Assembly (NCBI RefSeq): GCF_014170335.1
Contig: NZ_LZZS01000019.1
Location: 62,001-126,000, forward strand
Length of the DNA stretch: 64,000 bases
Direction: 5' to 3'
Source of the DNA: Achromobacter sp. UMC46
GTDB lineage: Bacteria > Pseudomonadota > Gammaproteobacteria > Burkholderiales > Burkholderiaceae_B
Position numbers and translations under genes: made by a program. Under the pieces are notes generated by a model. The model saw only the letters and a list, made by a program, of their open reading frames with translations, was not told the origin of the DNA and ran no database searches. The number at the start of each line of letters is the position of its first letter. Position 1 is the stretch's first letter. Shown here piece by piece: positions 1-9,536 of this stretch.

Positions 1-2458
1 CGCAGGCGCCGCCCGCTAAAAGCATCAGCAGCCCCGCCGCCAGCAGCAGGCCGCCGTGGTCCCGGCGCAAGCGCTCCCATGCCTTCCAGGCCTGGGTGTA
101 GTGGAACCAGGCCGCCGCCTGGAAGTCGGGCGGCGGGCATTCGCGCCCGAATGTGGCGCTGAACGGCACCTGGGCGCCTTGCGCTATATAGCGTTGATAC
201 AGCGCCTGGGCCCGTTCGGGCGAATCGTCGATGATGTAGCGCGCGCCTTGGCACAGCACGGCCGCGAACGCTTGCGACCGGTTCGGCAGCAGCGCCGCCG
301 ATTCCAGCGTGTGGTCGGCCGCCACCTGCCGGTAGTGGAAGCGCGCATAGGGTTTCGCCTCGCTGGCGGCGAAGCGCAACCGTTCGTCGGGCGTCACCAG
401 CGGCCCAGGCAGGGCCGCGTCGGCCCGCTGCGCCGGCGTGTCCTGGGGGAGCGGATCGCTGCCGTCCGTGCCCTGCCGCCACGGTTCCGGGCTGCGGCCC
501 GCGCCGTAGGTGTAATTGCCGTCGTACACCGCAAAGTCCGGATCTTGCTCGTAGCCCATGATTTCCAGGCCATTGCGGCGGGCCAATTGCGCGGCCTTGA
601 ACCAGGCTTCGGCCCGCGCCGTGCGGCCCCAGGCGCTGCCGGCCTGTTGCAGGGCCGCGGTGTATTCGACGGCATGCCGATGGCTGCGGGATGGCGTGAC
701 GCGCCATGAACCGTCGTCATATGCCATGGTGGCGAAGCGGGCGTCGTCGTCTTGAGGGAAGTAGGCCAAGGCCTGGTCAATGCGGCCTTCGCGCATCAGG
801 CGGCGGGCCAACAGGGTGCGCAAGCGGTCGCCATCGGGAATCGGATGCTTCACCATCCAGTCGTAGAAGGGCTGATAGTCGAACTGCGCAAAGCCGGCCG
901 GCGCAGGTAGCACGGCGGATGCCGGCACCTGCTGGTCCACGTAGGCCTTGAGTTCGTCCGCCGTCAAGACGCGTTCCGCCACATAGGCCGCGTCGTTCCA
1001 GTAGGGGGAAAGAGGCCAGCCTTCCTCCTGCACGCCGTTGCCGGCATCGGGAAGCGATGCGTGCAGCAGCATGTCCAGCGCCTCCACATATTGGCCGCGG
1101 GACAGCGCCAGCACGCCTTGCTCGGCCTTCAGGCGGGCCACGCCTGGGGCTTCCAGGCCCGCGGCCGTCGGGAAGGCGCTGGCGGCGCGCGCATACGCTT
1201 GGGCGGCGGCGGGCATGTCGCCCTGGCGGATCGCGAGTTTGGCGCGGACCCACCAGGCAAGCGGCGTGTCCAGCCGGCCGGCCAGGCCTTGCGCCAGGTC
1301 ATAGCGGCCGACGCGGTAGGCCAGCGCGGCCACCCGGTCCGCATCCTCGATGCGGCTCACATCCTGCTTGGCCAGCGCCGTCGCCAGCGCTTGCAGCGCC
1401 GGGTTGGGCGTGACGTTGCGCGCGCCCGTGCCGGCATCGGCGTAGCCGCGTTGCCCGGTTTGATCGAACGTGGCGAACATGTCGAACGCGCTCTCCGGGT
1501 TGCCGTCCACGATATCGCCCACTCTTGCCAGCGCGTAGGCCACCAGCAGCCGCTGCGCGACCGGGTCGTCGATCAGCTGGCGCGCGCGCGAGGGCGTGCC
1601 CAGCGCCCAATCCGCGATCAGCCTCAAGGACGACTGGCCGCTGCGCGAACCGCGCGCCGCCTGCTCGGCGTACAGGCGGATCGCCTGTTTCAATGCGCGG
1701 GCGGGAATGGTGTCGGGGCAGGCCGTCGCGGCAAGGAAATCCTCGGCGGCGCAGGACCCATGGGTGCCAATGAGCAGCAGTCGGGCTTCTTGCCCGTAGC
1801 TGGCGACCGCCAGGCCCAAAGGATCCGGCGCACCGTCTTGCGCCAGCCGGCGGACGCGGGCATACGCGGCGGACGCGTCGCCCACGGTCATGCCTGCCGT
1901 GTCCCCGGTTTCGTTCGCGTCGATTTCAGCCAGCCCGATTTCAGCCAGCATATAAGCGGCCCAGACGCTGCGCGCCGATCCTTCGCGCCCTGGTAGCGCC
2001 AGGATATCCAGCAAGCGCGCGCGGGCACGCGCCAGCGCCGCGTCGGAATCGCCATGCGCGGCCGATCGGATGTCCACCGCCGCCGCGGTGTAGAGCCGCA
2101 GGGCTTCGGGCAGGGCGCTGCCCGCCGCATACGCTTGATCGCCGTCCGGCAGCGCCCGCATCGCGTGGGCCACGGCGCGTTGCGCCGCGTTGAGCGTCGG
2201 ATCGAAATCTTCGGGAATGGCGTCTTGCGGGTAGCTGCCATCGGGCAGCACGCCGGATTCCTGGGCGCGCAGCGCATCGGCCGGCACCACCAGCCGCGAC
2301 GCCTCGAAGTTGAAGGAGTTCGCCGGCGTGCTTTTCAACGCGCCGGCGCGGTCGTCCAGCAACTGCGGCGGGAAGTCCGGTCCGCAGGCTACGGCAATGC
2401 CTGCACCGATGGCGCAGGCCAGCAGCGTCAGCCGGATGATCGATCTACGGTTGTACAT
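1..2458 (-). CDS. Large secreted hypothetical protein, C-terminus beyond the window
   Basis: An uninterrupted minus-strand reading frame starts at ATG 2458 and runs off the left edge after about 819 codons, so the gene is partial. The N-terminus is basic (MYNRRSIIRL) and then hydrophobic, ending in AVACGPDFP; this is a signal peptide and possibly a weak lipobox with Cys25. The middle is Ala/Leu/Arg-rich helical sequence with repeated A-x-x-Y-A-R-A-type segments, suggesting TPR-like helical repeats. A hydrophobic stretch (LLLAAGLLMLLAG) appears just before the window edge and may be a membrane helix. The start codon overlaps the end of the upstream DUF3142 gene by 14 bases, so the two are probably translationally coupled. 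I do not recognise the family and assign no function. Confidence 0.7.
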   Translation of the reverse strand, partial: MYNRRSIIRLTLLACAIGAGIAVACGPDFPPQLLDDRAGALKSTPANSFNFEASRLVVPADALRAQESGVLPDGSYPQDAIPEDFDPTLNAAQRAVAHAMRALPDGDQAYAAGSALPEALRLYTAAAVDIRSAAHGDSDAALARARARLLDILALPGREGSARSVWAAYMLAEIGLAEIDANETGDTAGMTVGDASAAYARVRRLAQDGAPDPLGLAVASYGQEARLLLIGTHGSCAAEDFLAATACPDTIPARALKQAIRLYAEQAARGSRSGQSSLRLIADWALGTPSRARQLIDDPVAQRLLVAYALARVGDIVDGNPESAFDMFATFDQTGQRGYADAGTGARNVTPNPALQALATALAKQDVSRIEDADRVAALAYRVGRYDLAQGLAGRLDTPLAWWVRAKLAIRQGDMPAAAQAYARAASAFPTAAGLEAPGVARLKAEQGVLALSRGQYVEALDMLLHASLPDAGNGVQEEGWPLSPYWNDAAYVAERVLTADELKAYVDQQVPASAVLPAPAGFAQFDYQPFYDWMVKHPIPDGDRLRTLLARRLMREGRIDQALAYFPQDDDARFATMAYDDGSWRVTPSRSHRHAVEYTAALQQAGSAWGRTARAEAWFKAAQLARRNGLEIMGYEQDPDFAVYDGNYTYGAGRSPEPWRQGTDGSDPLPQDTPAQRADAALPGPLVTPDERLRFAASEAKPYARFHYRQVAADHTLESAALLPNRSQAFAAVLCQGARYIIDDSPERAQALYQRYIAQGAQVPFSATFGRECPPPDFQAAAWFHYTQAWKAWERLRRDHGGLLLAAGLLMLLAGGAC

Positions 2459-3698
2459 GGAAGGTCGTGGGTGGGGTGTCACAGCGTATCCAGCCGATTT
2501 GGCGTTGGCTGCCGACGCGCAGCAGGCCGTCTTGTGCGCGGCGCAGGTATTGTCCCGCATCGTCGCGTTCCAGGGTGTAGCCGTTGATGCCGTCCGCGCC
2601 GCGGCAAGCGCCGTTCCAGCGGACGATGAACGGCAATGCGCCATCGGCGTTGCCGGTATTGGACAGCACCAGATCCTGCGAGCCGCCTTCCGCAACCGCT
2701 TGCGCGTCGACCCGCAGCGCCGGTTGCAACGGTTGCCGCGTCAGCACCGCGCGCCATGTCGCCAGACTCCAGGCGCGTTCGTCGCGCGCGGTCGGCAGCC
2801 GGAACCAGACGATGCCGGCCAGACCGCGCGGCCGGGATTGATGGATCTGGTCGACAAAGGCCGCCATGGCGACGGGCGCGACAACAAGCTCGCTGGCGCG
2901 GCCGCCTGGCCGCAGCGCGGGCTGTTCGCTTTCAATGGCGGCCACGCGCCCCTCGTCATCCCAGGCCACCCGGCTGCCGTAGGCGGGCAGTGCGACGCGC
3001 CAGGGCTTGCGCGTGTGTTCCGCAAAGGCGTCCAGCCAGGATTGCGCGCGTTTGCCGTCGAACAGCCCTTGCGTGGGATTCAGCACCGCATGCACTTGCA
3101 GCACGGCTTCGTCGGGCACGTTGAGCAGCGCGTCGAGCTCGGGGCTGTTCAGCCAGGTGGGCAGGGCGGTGATCGACAAGGCGCTGTCGGACCCCATACG
3201 GCTTTTCAACGCGGTCAGGAATTTGCGGTAGGCGGGCAGTTTCGACGTGGCGCAGTCGTAGTCGATTTCAACGCCGGCCGGCGTGATGCCGGCCGCGCGC
3301 CAGGCGTGGCTGGCCGTTGCGATCCGCGCGGCGGTGTCCTCCACGTTCAGCGCATCGACGCGGCCATCCAGCCGCCACACCATGATGACCGGGCGCCGGG
3401 CCGCGACCAGCGCCGCCAGGTCGGGCGCGGCGTCGAACCATCGGCCGTCCGCGCTCATTTCGGCGATCAGCACGCGCCAGGCGCGAACGGCGTCGGCGCT
3501 TGCGGAAAGGGCTTCCTGTACGGCCGGTGTCCATCGGCGCTGCCAGACATAGGCGTCATTGGGCAGGTCCGGCGCGGGTTTTCCGCAAGCGCTCAGCATC
3601 AGCAGCAAGGCCGAAAAACCGGCGGCGGTTCTGCGTCGAATCACGGCTTTCGCAGGGTTCAAGATCAGGCCAAAGGGTTGCCGCAAGCGGAGCAACAT
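2445..3698 (-). CDS. DUF3142 family lipoprotein
   Basis: This 417-residue protein carries a lipoprotein signal with lipobox LSAC (Cys38 when counted from ATG 3698). A GTG at 3734 would add 12 residues and is less likely because it lengthens the n-region. The mature part has features I associate with DUF3142: an early AYVWQR motif, GVEIDYDC near residue 140, and a late GIVWFRLPT segment. These fit a TIM-barrel, glycoside-hydrolase-like fold, with the ExDxD-like motif as a possible catalytic site. It overlaps the next gene by 14 bases, implying one leftward operon. The substrate is unknown. The family call is from memory of these motifs. Confidence 0.75.
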   Translation of the reverse strand: MLLRLRQPFGLILNPAKAVIRRRTAAGFSALLLMLSACGKPAPDLPNDAYVWQRRWTPAVQEALSASADAVRAWRVLIAEMSADGRWFDAAPDLAALVAARRPVIMVWRLDGRVDALNVEDTAARIATASHAWRAAGITPAGVEIDYDCATSKLPAYRKFLTALKSRMGSDSALSITALPTWLNSPELDALLNVPDEAVLQVHAVLNPTQGLFDGKRAQSWLDAFAEHTRKPWRVALPAYGSRVAWDDEGRVAAIESEQPALRPGGRASELVVAPVAMAAFVDQIHQSRPRGLAGIVWFRLPTARDERAWSLATWRAVLTRQPLQPALRVDAQAVAEGGSQDLVLSNTGNADGALPFIVRWNGACRGADGINGYTLERDDAGQYLRRAQDGLLRVGSQRQIGWIRCDTPPTTFHVQP

Positions 3699-4560
3699 GA
3701 CGTAATGTCGGAAAAATCGCGTGTTCGAAAACACGCGGAGCGCGTTGGGATGCGTGATTCTATCGTTGAAGGCGGCGCTGGGTTTCTTGCCGTCGGCAAC
3801 GCTTGCAGGAAGTATCCGCGTTTACGCCATGGGTACTAGCACTCGCCATGCTCGGCTGCTAATTGTGCGGTTGAAACCGCGCGAAATGCCTTTCGTAGCG
3901 ATGCCGCGCAGCGATCGCATCAAGTTTGCGAGCGATTCGCACACGCGCTTTTTCATGGCGAAAACCCTCATCACTATTTTGGCCGATGCGTCAAATGAAT
4001 TGCCACAAAACGGTCAATTGGCTTTAGCATAGGCACATGACTTGGCGCTACGTGCTAACGGCCTTCACCGAACAGTGCTACGCGCCCACGTCACCACGGA
4101 TTCCCGTGCCGCGATATCGGCGCTTTTCACGACCGGACCGGCACGCTGCTGAACAAGGACGCCAATGGCGCTGTTCAGACCGTCCGCTGCCATCGCATAG
4201 CGGGCGCATCGGGTTTACGCCCGAATCATAAGAATCCACCGGGATATCGTTCATCCCTTCAAATGATTGCTGACCATTTCATGTGCGGCCGCACCATGCG
4301 CGCCTGCCATAGCAATATGCTGAAGGCGTGTCCGATAACTTCTTCACGTAAGTTGCATTCCCTGACGGAACTTGTATCCGCGGGATGCGGCCTAAATGGA
4401 AAGGGCCCCGATCGTGCTTCATGGTTGATGTGTGGCGAAAGCAACATAAGACCAGGCCGACAATGCTTATCGCTGGATTGTCTAGTAAAGCGCGGGCACT
4501 GAGGCACAATGGGGACACGTAGGGACGTGCTGAATTTTTCGCGTGTTGTAGGAGGTTTCC
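3699..4560. other. Long intergenic leader between the DUF3142 operon and prkA
   Basis: About 860 bases separate two divergently transcribed operons, and no convincing gene is present. The reading frames here have no homology I recognise and no ribosome sites. Visible structures are a GCGGTT-GA-AACCGC hairpin at 3867-3880 and a CGGGCG...CGCCCG inverted repeat near 4200-4223. The part nearest prkA (about 4260-4520) is richer in A+T than the flanking genes, as expected for a promoter region. No promoter could be fixed with confidence. Confidence 0.5.
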
Positions 4561-6486
4561 GTGCAAAACATCGTCGAAGGCTTCAAGTCGCAGTATGCAA
4601 AAGAGCAGGAATCAGAGCTCTCTCTTGAGGAGTATCTGAACCTCGCTAAACGCGATCCCATGGCGTACGCCAGCCCCGCTGAGCGCATGCTGGCGGCGAT
4701 CGGCGAACCCGAAGTCGTGGATACGCGGAACGACCCACGTCTTTCCCGTTTGTTTTCCAACCGGACCATCCGGCGCTATCCGGCGTTCCAGGAGTTCTAC
4801 GGCATGGAGGACGTGATCGGTCAGATCGTCGCGTTCTTCAAGCACGCGGCTCAGGGGCTGGAAGAGCGCAAGCAAATCCTTTATCTGCTGGGGCCGGTGG
4901 GCGGCGGCAAGTCGTCCATCGCGGAACGGCTCAAGGCCTTGATGGAAAGCTATCCCATCTATGCCTTGAAAGGATCGCCCGTCAACGAAACGCCGTTGGG
5001 CCTGTTCCATCCGGAACGCTTCGGCGACACGCTCGAAAAGGAATACGGCATTCCGCGGCGCTACCTGAGCGGCATCATGTCGCCCTGGGCCGTCAAGCGC
5101 CTGAAGGAGTTCGACGGAGACATCTCGCAATTCCGCGTCGTGCGCTTGAATCCGTCGGTGTTGCGCCAGGTCGCCATCGCCAAGACCGAACCGGGCGACG
5201 AGAACAACCAGGACATTTCGTCGCTGGTCGGCAAGGTCGACATCCGCAAGCTGGACCGCCATTCGCAGGACGATCCCGACGCCTACAGCTATTCCGGCGG
5301 GCTGTGCCTGGCCAACCAGGGGCTGCTTGAATTCGTGGAGATGTTCAAGGCCCCGATCAAGATGCTGCATCCGCTGCTGACGGCGACCCAGGAAGGCAAC
5401 TTCAAGGGCACGGAGGGCTTCTCCGCGATCCCGTTCAACGGCGCGATCCTGGCCCACTCTAACGAGTCCGAATGGCAGACCTTCCGCAACAACAAGCACA
5501 ACGAGGCCTTCCTCGACCGTATCTATATCGTCAAGGTGCCTTATTGCCTGCAGGTGTCGGAAGAGGTCCGCATCTACGAAAAGCTGCTGCACCACAGCTC
5601 CTTGTCGGCCGCCCCGTGCGCGCCGGGAACGCTGGACATGATGGCGCAGTTCTCGGTGCTGACCCGTCTGAAGGAACCCGAGAACTCCAGCATCTATTCG
5701 AAGCTGCGCGTCTACGACGGCGAAAGCCTGAAGGACGTGGATCCGAAGGCCAAGGCCTTGCAGGAGTACAAGGACTACGCCGGCACGGACGAAGGCATGA
5801 ACGGGGTGTCCACGCGTTTCGCGTACAAGATCCTGTCCAGCGTCTTCAACTACGACCAGACGGAAGTGGCGGCCAACCCGGTGCACCTGATGTATGTGCT
5901 TGAGCAACGGATCGGCCGCGAGGACTACCCCGAGGAAATCCGCCGGCGCTACCTGGAGTTCATCAAGGGTTTCCTGGCGCCGCGTTACGCGGAATTCATC
6001 GGCAAGGAAATCCAGACGGCGTACCTGGAGTCGTACTCCGAGTATGGCCAGAACATCTTCGACCGCTACGTCACGTTTGCCGACTGCTGGATCCAGGACG
6101 AGGAATTCCGCGATCCAGAAACCGGCGAAAGCTTCGACCGCAGCGCGTTGAACGACGAACTGGAGAAGATCGAAAAGCCGGCGGGTATCGCGAACCCGAA
6201 GGACTTCCGCAACGAGATCGTGAACTTCGTGCTGCGGGCGCGCGCCAACAACAACGGCCGCAACCCCACGTGGACCAGCTATGAAAAGTTGCGCGAAGTG
6301 ATCGAGAAGAAGATGTTCTCGAACACGGAAGATCTGCTGCCGGTGATTTCGTTCAACGCCAAGGCCTCGGCCGAGGACAAGTCGAAACACCAGAGTTTCG
6401 TGGATCGCATGGTTGAAAAAGGGTACACGGAAAAGCAAGTCCGTCTGCTGTGCGAATGGTATCTCCGAGTGAGGAAGTCTTCCTGA
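4561..6486 (+). CDS. prkA: PrkA family serine protein kinase (YeaG-like)
   Basis: The 641-residue product matches the usual length of PrkA/YeaG. It has an N-terminal AAA+ module with Walker A GPVGGGKS at residues 111-118, followed by the PrkA C-terminal kinase-like region. The start is GTG 4561, preceded by a strong ribosome site (AGGAGG, about 4551). PrkA proteins are cytoplasmic serine kinases linked to stationary-phase, nitrogen-starvation and sporulation responses. Here the gene is first in a three-gene run with DUF444 and SpoVR genes, the same trio as E. coli yeaG, yeaH and ycgB, which argues for a joint stress function. The kinase substrate cannot be told from the sequence. Confidence 0.95.
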   Translation: MQNIVEGFKSQYAKEQESELSLEEYLNLAKRDPMAYASPAERMLAAIGEPEVVDTRNDPRLSRLFSNRTIRRYPAFQEFYGMEDVIGQIVAFFKHAAQGLEERKQILYLLGPVGGGKSSIAERLKALMESYPIYALKGSPVNETPLGLFHPERFGDTLEKEYGIPRRYLSGIMSPWAVKRLKEFDGDISQFRVVRLNPSVLRQVAIAKTEPGDENNQDISSLVGKVDIRKLDRHSQDDPDAYSYSGGLCLANQGLLEFVEMFKAPIKMLHPLLTATQEGNFKGTEGFSAIPFNGAILAHSNESEWQTFRNNKHNEAFLDRIYIVKVPYCLQVSEEVRIYEKLLHHSSLSAAPCAPGTLDMMAQFSVLTRLKEPENSSIYSKLRVYDGESLKDVDPKAKALQEYKDYAGTDEGMNGVSTRFAYKILSSVFNYDQTEVAANPVHLMYVLEQRIGREDYPEEIRRRYLEFIKGFLAPRYAEFIGKEIQTAYLESYSEYGQNIFDRYVTFADCWIQDEEFRDPETGESFDRSALNDELEKIEKPAGIANPKDFRNEIVNFVLRARANNNGRNPTWTSYEKLREVIEKKMFSNTEDLLPVISFNAKASAEDKSKHQSFVDRMVEKGYTEKQVRLLCEWYLRVRKSS

Positions 6487-6498
6487 GTGAGGTGAATC

Positions 6499-7758
6499 AT
6501 GAATTCACTGATCGATCGCCGTCTTAATGGGCGCAATAAAAGCGCCGTCAACCGTGAGCGCTTCTTGCGGCGCTACAAGGACCAGATCCGCAAGGCGGTT
6601 CACGGGATGATCCGTGACCGCTCGATTCAGGATATGGATCAAGGCGGAGAGATCAATCTGCCCGCCCGGGATATTTCCGAGCCGACGTTCCGGCACGGAT
6701 CGGGCGGCGACCGCGAGATGGTGCACCCTGGCAATCGTGAATTCGCCAAGGGCGACACCATCGACCGGCCGCAGGGCGGGCAAGGCGAGGGCGGGTCCGA
6801 ACCCGGCGAAGGCGAATCGGTAGACCAATTCACCTTCAGCCTGTCGCGGGCCGAATTCCTGAACCTGTTCTTCGAGGATCTGGAACTGCCGCACCTGGCG
6901 CGCAACCAGCTGGGCGAAGTCAGCCAGAAGAAATGGCAGCGCGCGGGCTACACCACGACCGGCTCGCCCAGCATGTTGAGCATCAGCCGCACGCTCAAGT
7001 CGTCCTTGGCGCGGCGGGTGGCGCTGAACGTGAAGGCGCGTGCCGATCTGGAAGACGCCGAGGAAGCCCTGGCCAAGGCGCTGGCGGCGGGTGCGACCGC
7101 CGCCGAGATCCGCACGCTGGAGCAGGACGTCGAGGACTGCCGCGAGCGTCTTGCCCGCGTGCCGTTCCTGGACGACCTGGACCTGCGCTACCGCAACCGC
7201 GTGTCGGTCGCCATTCCCATGGCGCGCGCGGTCATGTTCTGCCTCATGGACGTGTCCGGGTCCATGGACGAAGGCAAGAAGGATCTGGCCAAGCGCTTCT
7301 TCACGCTGCTGTACCTGTTCCTGTCCCGCAAGTACGAGCACGTGGACCTGGTCTTCATCCGCCACACGGACAACGCCGAGGAGGTGGACGAGCAGACGTT
7401 CTTCTACGACCCCAAGAGCGGCGGCACTATCGTGCTGTCGGCGCTGGAGCTGATGCGCGAGATCCTTGAAAAGCGCTATCCGCCGGCGGCCTGGAACGTT
7501 TACGCGGCGCAGGCCAGCGACGGCGATTCGTTCGGCGCCGACGCGGGCAAAAGCGCGCGCTTCCTGGCCGAGCACCTGCTGCCGTCGACACGCTATTTCG
7601 CCTATATCGAAATCCCCGACTCGCAAGAGGCTCGCAAGAGCAGCCTGTGGGCGGAGTATGAACAGAAGCTGGAGCCGCATTTCGTCATGCGGCGCATCTG
7701 CGACCGCGGCGAAATCTTCCCCGTGTTCCATGACCTGTTCAAGAAGGAAACCGCATGA
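6499..7758 (+). CDS. yeaH: DUF444 family protein with VWA-like domain (YeaH-like)
   Basis: The 419-residue protein begins 12 bases after prkA ends. Its N-terminus (MNSLIDRRLNGRNKS) is typical of the family. A charged, Gly/Glu-rich region near residues 85-110 is followed by a von Willebrand A-like domain carrying the metal-site motif DVSGSMDEG at about residues 251-259. The VWA fold suggests protein-protein binding, perhaps as the adaptor for the neighbouring AAA+ kinase PrkA, as seen in other AAA+/VWA pairs; that role is an inference. Its stop overlaps the spoVR start by four bases (ATGA), so the two are translationally coupled. Confidence 0.93.
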   Translation: MNSLIDRRLNGRNKSAVNRERFLRRYKDQIRKAVHGMIRDRSIQDMDQGGEINLPARDISEPTFRHGSGGDREMVHPGNREFAKGDTIDRPQGGQGEGGSEPGEGESVDQFTFSLSRAEFLNLFFEDLELPHLARNQLGEVSQKKWQRAGYTTTGSPSMLSISRTLKSSLARRVALNVKARADLEDAEEALAKALAAGATAAEIRTLEQDVEDCRERLARVPFLDDLDLRYRNRVSVAIPMARAVMFCLMDVSGSMDEGKKDLAKRFFTLLYLFLSRKYEHVDLVFIRHTDNAEEVDEQTFFYDPKSGGTIVLSALELMREILEKRYPPAAWNVYAAQASDGDSFGADAGKSARFLAEHLLPSTRYFAYIEIPDSQEARKSSLWAEYEQKLEPHFVMRRICDRGEIFPVFHDLFKKETA

Positions 7759-9308
7759 ATGCCATCGTAGGTGCTCTCGTGGAGCCGGATTCGGCCAGCG
7801 GCGCGCGGCCGATCTCCCAAGGTTCCGAATGGACGTTCGAACTGATCCAGTCCTATGACGAAGCGATCTCCAAGGTCGCGGCGGAATTCGGGCTGGATAC
7901 CTACCCGAACCAGATCGAGGTGATCACCTCGGAACAGATGCTGGACGCCTATGCGTCGGCGGGCCTGCCCATCGGCTATCCGCACTGGTCGTACGGCAAG
8001 GAATTCATCCGCAACGAGCAATACTACCGGCGCGGCATGCAGGGGCTGGCGTACGAGATCGTGATCAACTCCAACCCTTGCATCTCGTACCTCATGGAAG
8101 AGAATTCCATGACGATGCAGGCGCTGGTGATTGCGCATGCCTGCTACGGGCACAATTCGTTCTTCAAGGGCAACTACCTGTTCCGCCAGTGGACGGACGC
8201 GGACGGCGTGCTGGATTACCTGGTGTTCGCGCGCAAGTACGTGATGTCGTGCGAAGACCGCTACGGCATCGACGCGGTGGAGGCGCTGCTGGATTCCTGC
8301 CATGCGCTGTCGCACCATGGTGTGGACCGCTACAAGCGCCCGACGCCCATGTCGTTCAAGGGCGAGGCCGCGCGCCAGGCCGAGCGCCAGGAACACGCCC
8401 GGCTGCAATACAACGATTTGTGGCGCACCTTGCCGCGCCTGGAAGCCGGCAAGGACGCGCGCGCCGAAGCCTCGGTGTTCCCGCCCGAGCCCGAAGAGAA
8501 CCTGCTGTACTTCATCGAGAAGTACTCGCCCAAGCTCGCGCCATGGCAGAAGGAACTGGTGCGCATCGTGCGCAAGGTCGCCCAGTACTTCTATCCGCAG
8601 TCGCAGACCAAGGTCATGAACGAAGGCTGGGCTACGTTCTGGCACTACACCATCCTGAACCGCCTGCACGAGAAAGGCCTGGTCGACGACGGCTTCATGA
8701 TGGAGTTCCTGCAAAGCCACACCAACGTGGTCAGCCAGCGCGGCTTCGACGAGCGCGGGTACGGCGGCATCAACCCGTATGCGCTGGGCTTCGCGATGAT
8801 GTCGGACATCCGCCGCATCTGCGAGGCGCCCACGCCCGAGGACCGCAAGTGGTTCCCGGACATTGCCGGCAGCGACTGGGGCAAGACGCTGGACTTCGCG
8901 ATGCGCAATTTCAAGGACGAGTCCTTCATCTCGCAATACCTGTCGCCGCGCCTGATCCGCGAATTCCGCTTCTTCGCGCTTTCGGACCACCAGGCGAATC
9001 CGAAGCTGGAAGTGGCCGCCATCCACAACGACGAAGGCTACCGCGACATCCGCCGCCTGCTGGCCGCGCAGCACAACCGCGACAACCAGGTGCCGGATAT
9101 TCAGGTGGTGCGCTTCAACCGCGATTCAGACCGGTCGCTCGTGCTGCGCCATCTGAAGAGCCGTGGCCGGCCGCTGGCGGGGGATGACGCCGAGCAGGTG
9201 ATGAAGCACCTGGCCCGCCTGTGGGGCTTCAAGGTCCGGCTGGAAGAGACCGAGCCGGACGGCACGGTCAGCTCGTACCGCGAACAGGAAGCGCCTGCTG
9301 CGGCGTAA
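7755..9308 (+). CDS. spoVR: SpoVR family protein (YcgB-like)
   Basis: The 517-residue product is the usual length for SpoVR/YcgB and shares the conserved core, including HACYGHNSFFK near residue 133 and MNEGWATFWHY near residue 290. These His/Glu-rich motifs look like a metal site, though no reaction is established for the family. The ATG at 7755 overlaps the DUF444 stop. In Bacillus the homologue affects spore cortex formation; in this non-sporulating lineage it belongs with the prkA stress module. A strong terminator follows at 9326, closing the operon. Confidence 0.95.
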   Translation: MNAIVGALVEPDSASGARPISQGSEWTFELIQSYDEAISKVAAEFGLDTYPNQIEVITSEQMLDAYASAGLPIGYPHWSYGKEFIRNEQYYRRGMQGLAYEIVINSNPCISYLMEENSMTMQALVIAHACYGHNSFFKGNYLFRQWTDADGVLDYLVFARKYVMSCEDRYGIDAVEALLDSCHALSHHGVDRYKRPTPMSFKGEAARQAERQEHARLQYNDLWRTLPRLEAGKDARAEASVFPPEPEENLLYFIEKYSPKLAPWQKELVRIVRKVAQYFYPQSQTKVMNEGWATFWHYTILNRLHEKGLVDDGFMMEFLQSHTNVVSQRGFDERGYGGINPYALGFAMMSDIRRICEAPTPEDRKWFPDIAGSDWGKTLDFAMRNFKDESFISQYLSPRLIREFRFFALSDHQANPKLEVAAIHNDEGYRDIRRLLAAQHNRDNQVPDIQVVRFNRDSDRSLVLRHLKSRGRPLAGDDAEQVMKHLARLWGFKVRLEETEPDGTVSSYREQEAPAAA

Positions 9309-9325
9309 GGCGGTGTACAGGGAAG

Positions 9326-9349
9326 GGGACGCCTAGTGCGTCCCTTTTT
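9326..9349 (+). terminator. Rho-independent terminator of the prkA-DUF444-spoVR operon
   Basis: A 7-bp stem GGGACGC / GCGTCCC with a five-base loop (CTAGT) is followed directly by five T residues, 18 bases after the spoVR stop. Confidence 0.85.
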
Positions 9350-9359
9350 CTTTGCCGAC

Positions 9360-9389
9360 TTGTGGTGGCCGGCCAGATTCTGCTAGAAT
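9360..9389 (+). promoter_or_regulatory. Candidate sigma-70 promoter for tRNA-Ser
   Basis: TTGTGG (9360-9365) and TAGAAT (9384-9389) are separated by 18 bases and lie about 57 bases upstream of the tRNA, a normal distance for a tRNA precursor leader. Confidence 0.5.
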
Positions 9390-9445
9390 CGCGGATTCGC
9401 AAATTTCGTAGCGGTGTTTCTGACCCGCTTCGACGTTGGCAATTA

Positions 9446-9536
9446 GGACAGGTGGCCGAGCGGTTGAAGGCGCACGCCTGGAAAGCGTGTATACGTGAAC
9501 AACGTATCGGGGGTTCGAATCCCCCTCTGTCCGCCA
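9446..9536 (+). tRNA. tRNA-Ser (anticodon GGA)
   Basis: A 91-base class II tRNA with an encoded 3' CCA. The acceptor arm GGACAGG pairs with TCTGTCC (one G-U pair) and the discriminator base is G, as expected for serine tRNAs. The anticodon stem CACGC/GCGTG encloses loop CTGGAAA, giving anticodon GGA at 9480-9482. A long variable arm (around GTATACGTGAACAACGTATC) and a GGTTCGAATCC T-arm are present. It reads UCC and UCU codons. Confidence 0.97.

Noticed and set aside
4030-4046. A sigma-54-like element (AGGCACATGACTTGG) in the prkA leader
   Set aside because: The -24 GG and TTG match, but the invariant -12 GC is GG, and it lies over 500 bases from prkA.
4612-6438. A 608-codon open frame on the minus strand opposite prkA
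   Set aside because: It is the mirror of a strongly biased high-GC gene; its product is Arg/His/Val-rich without domain motifs.
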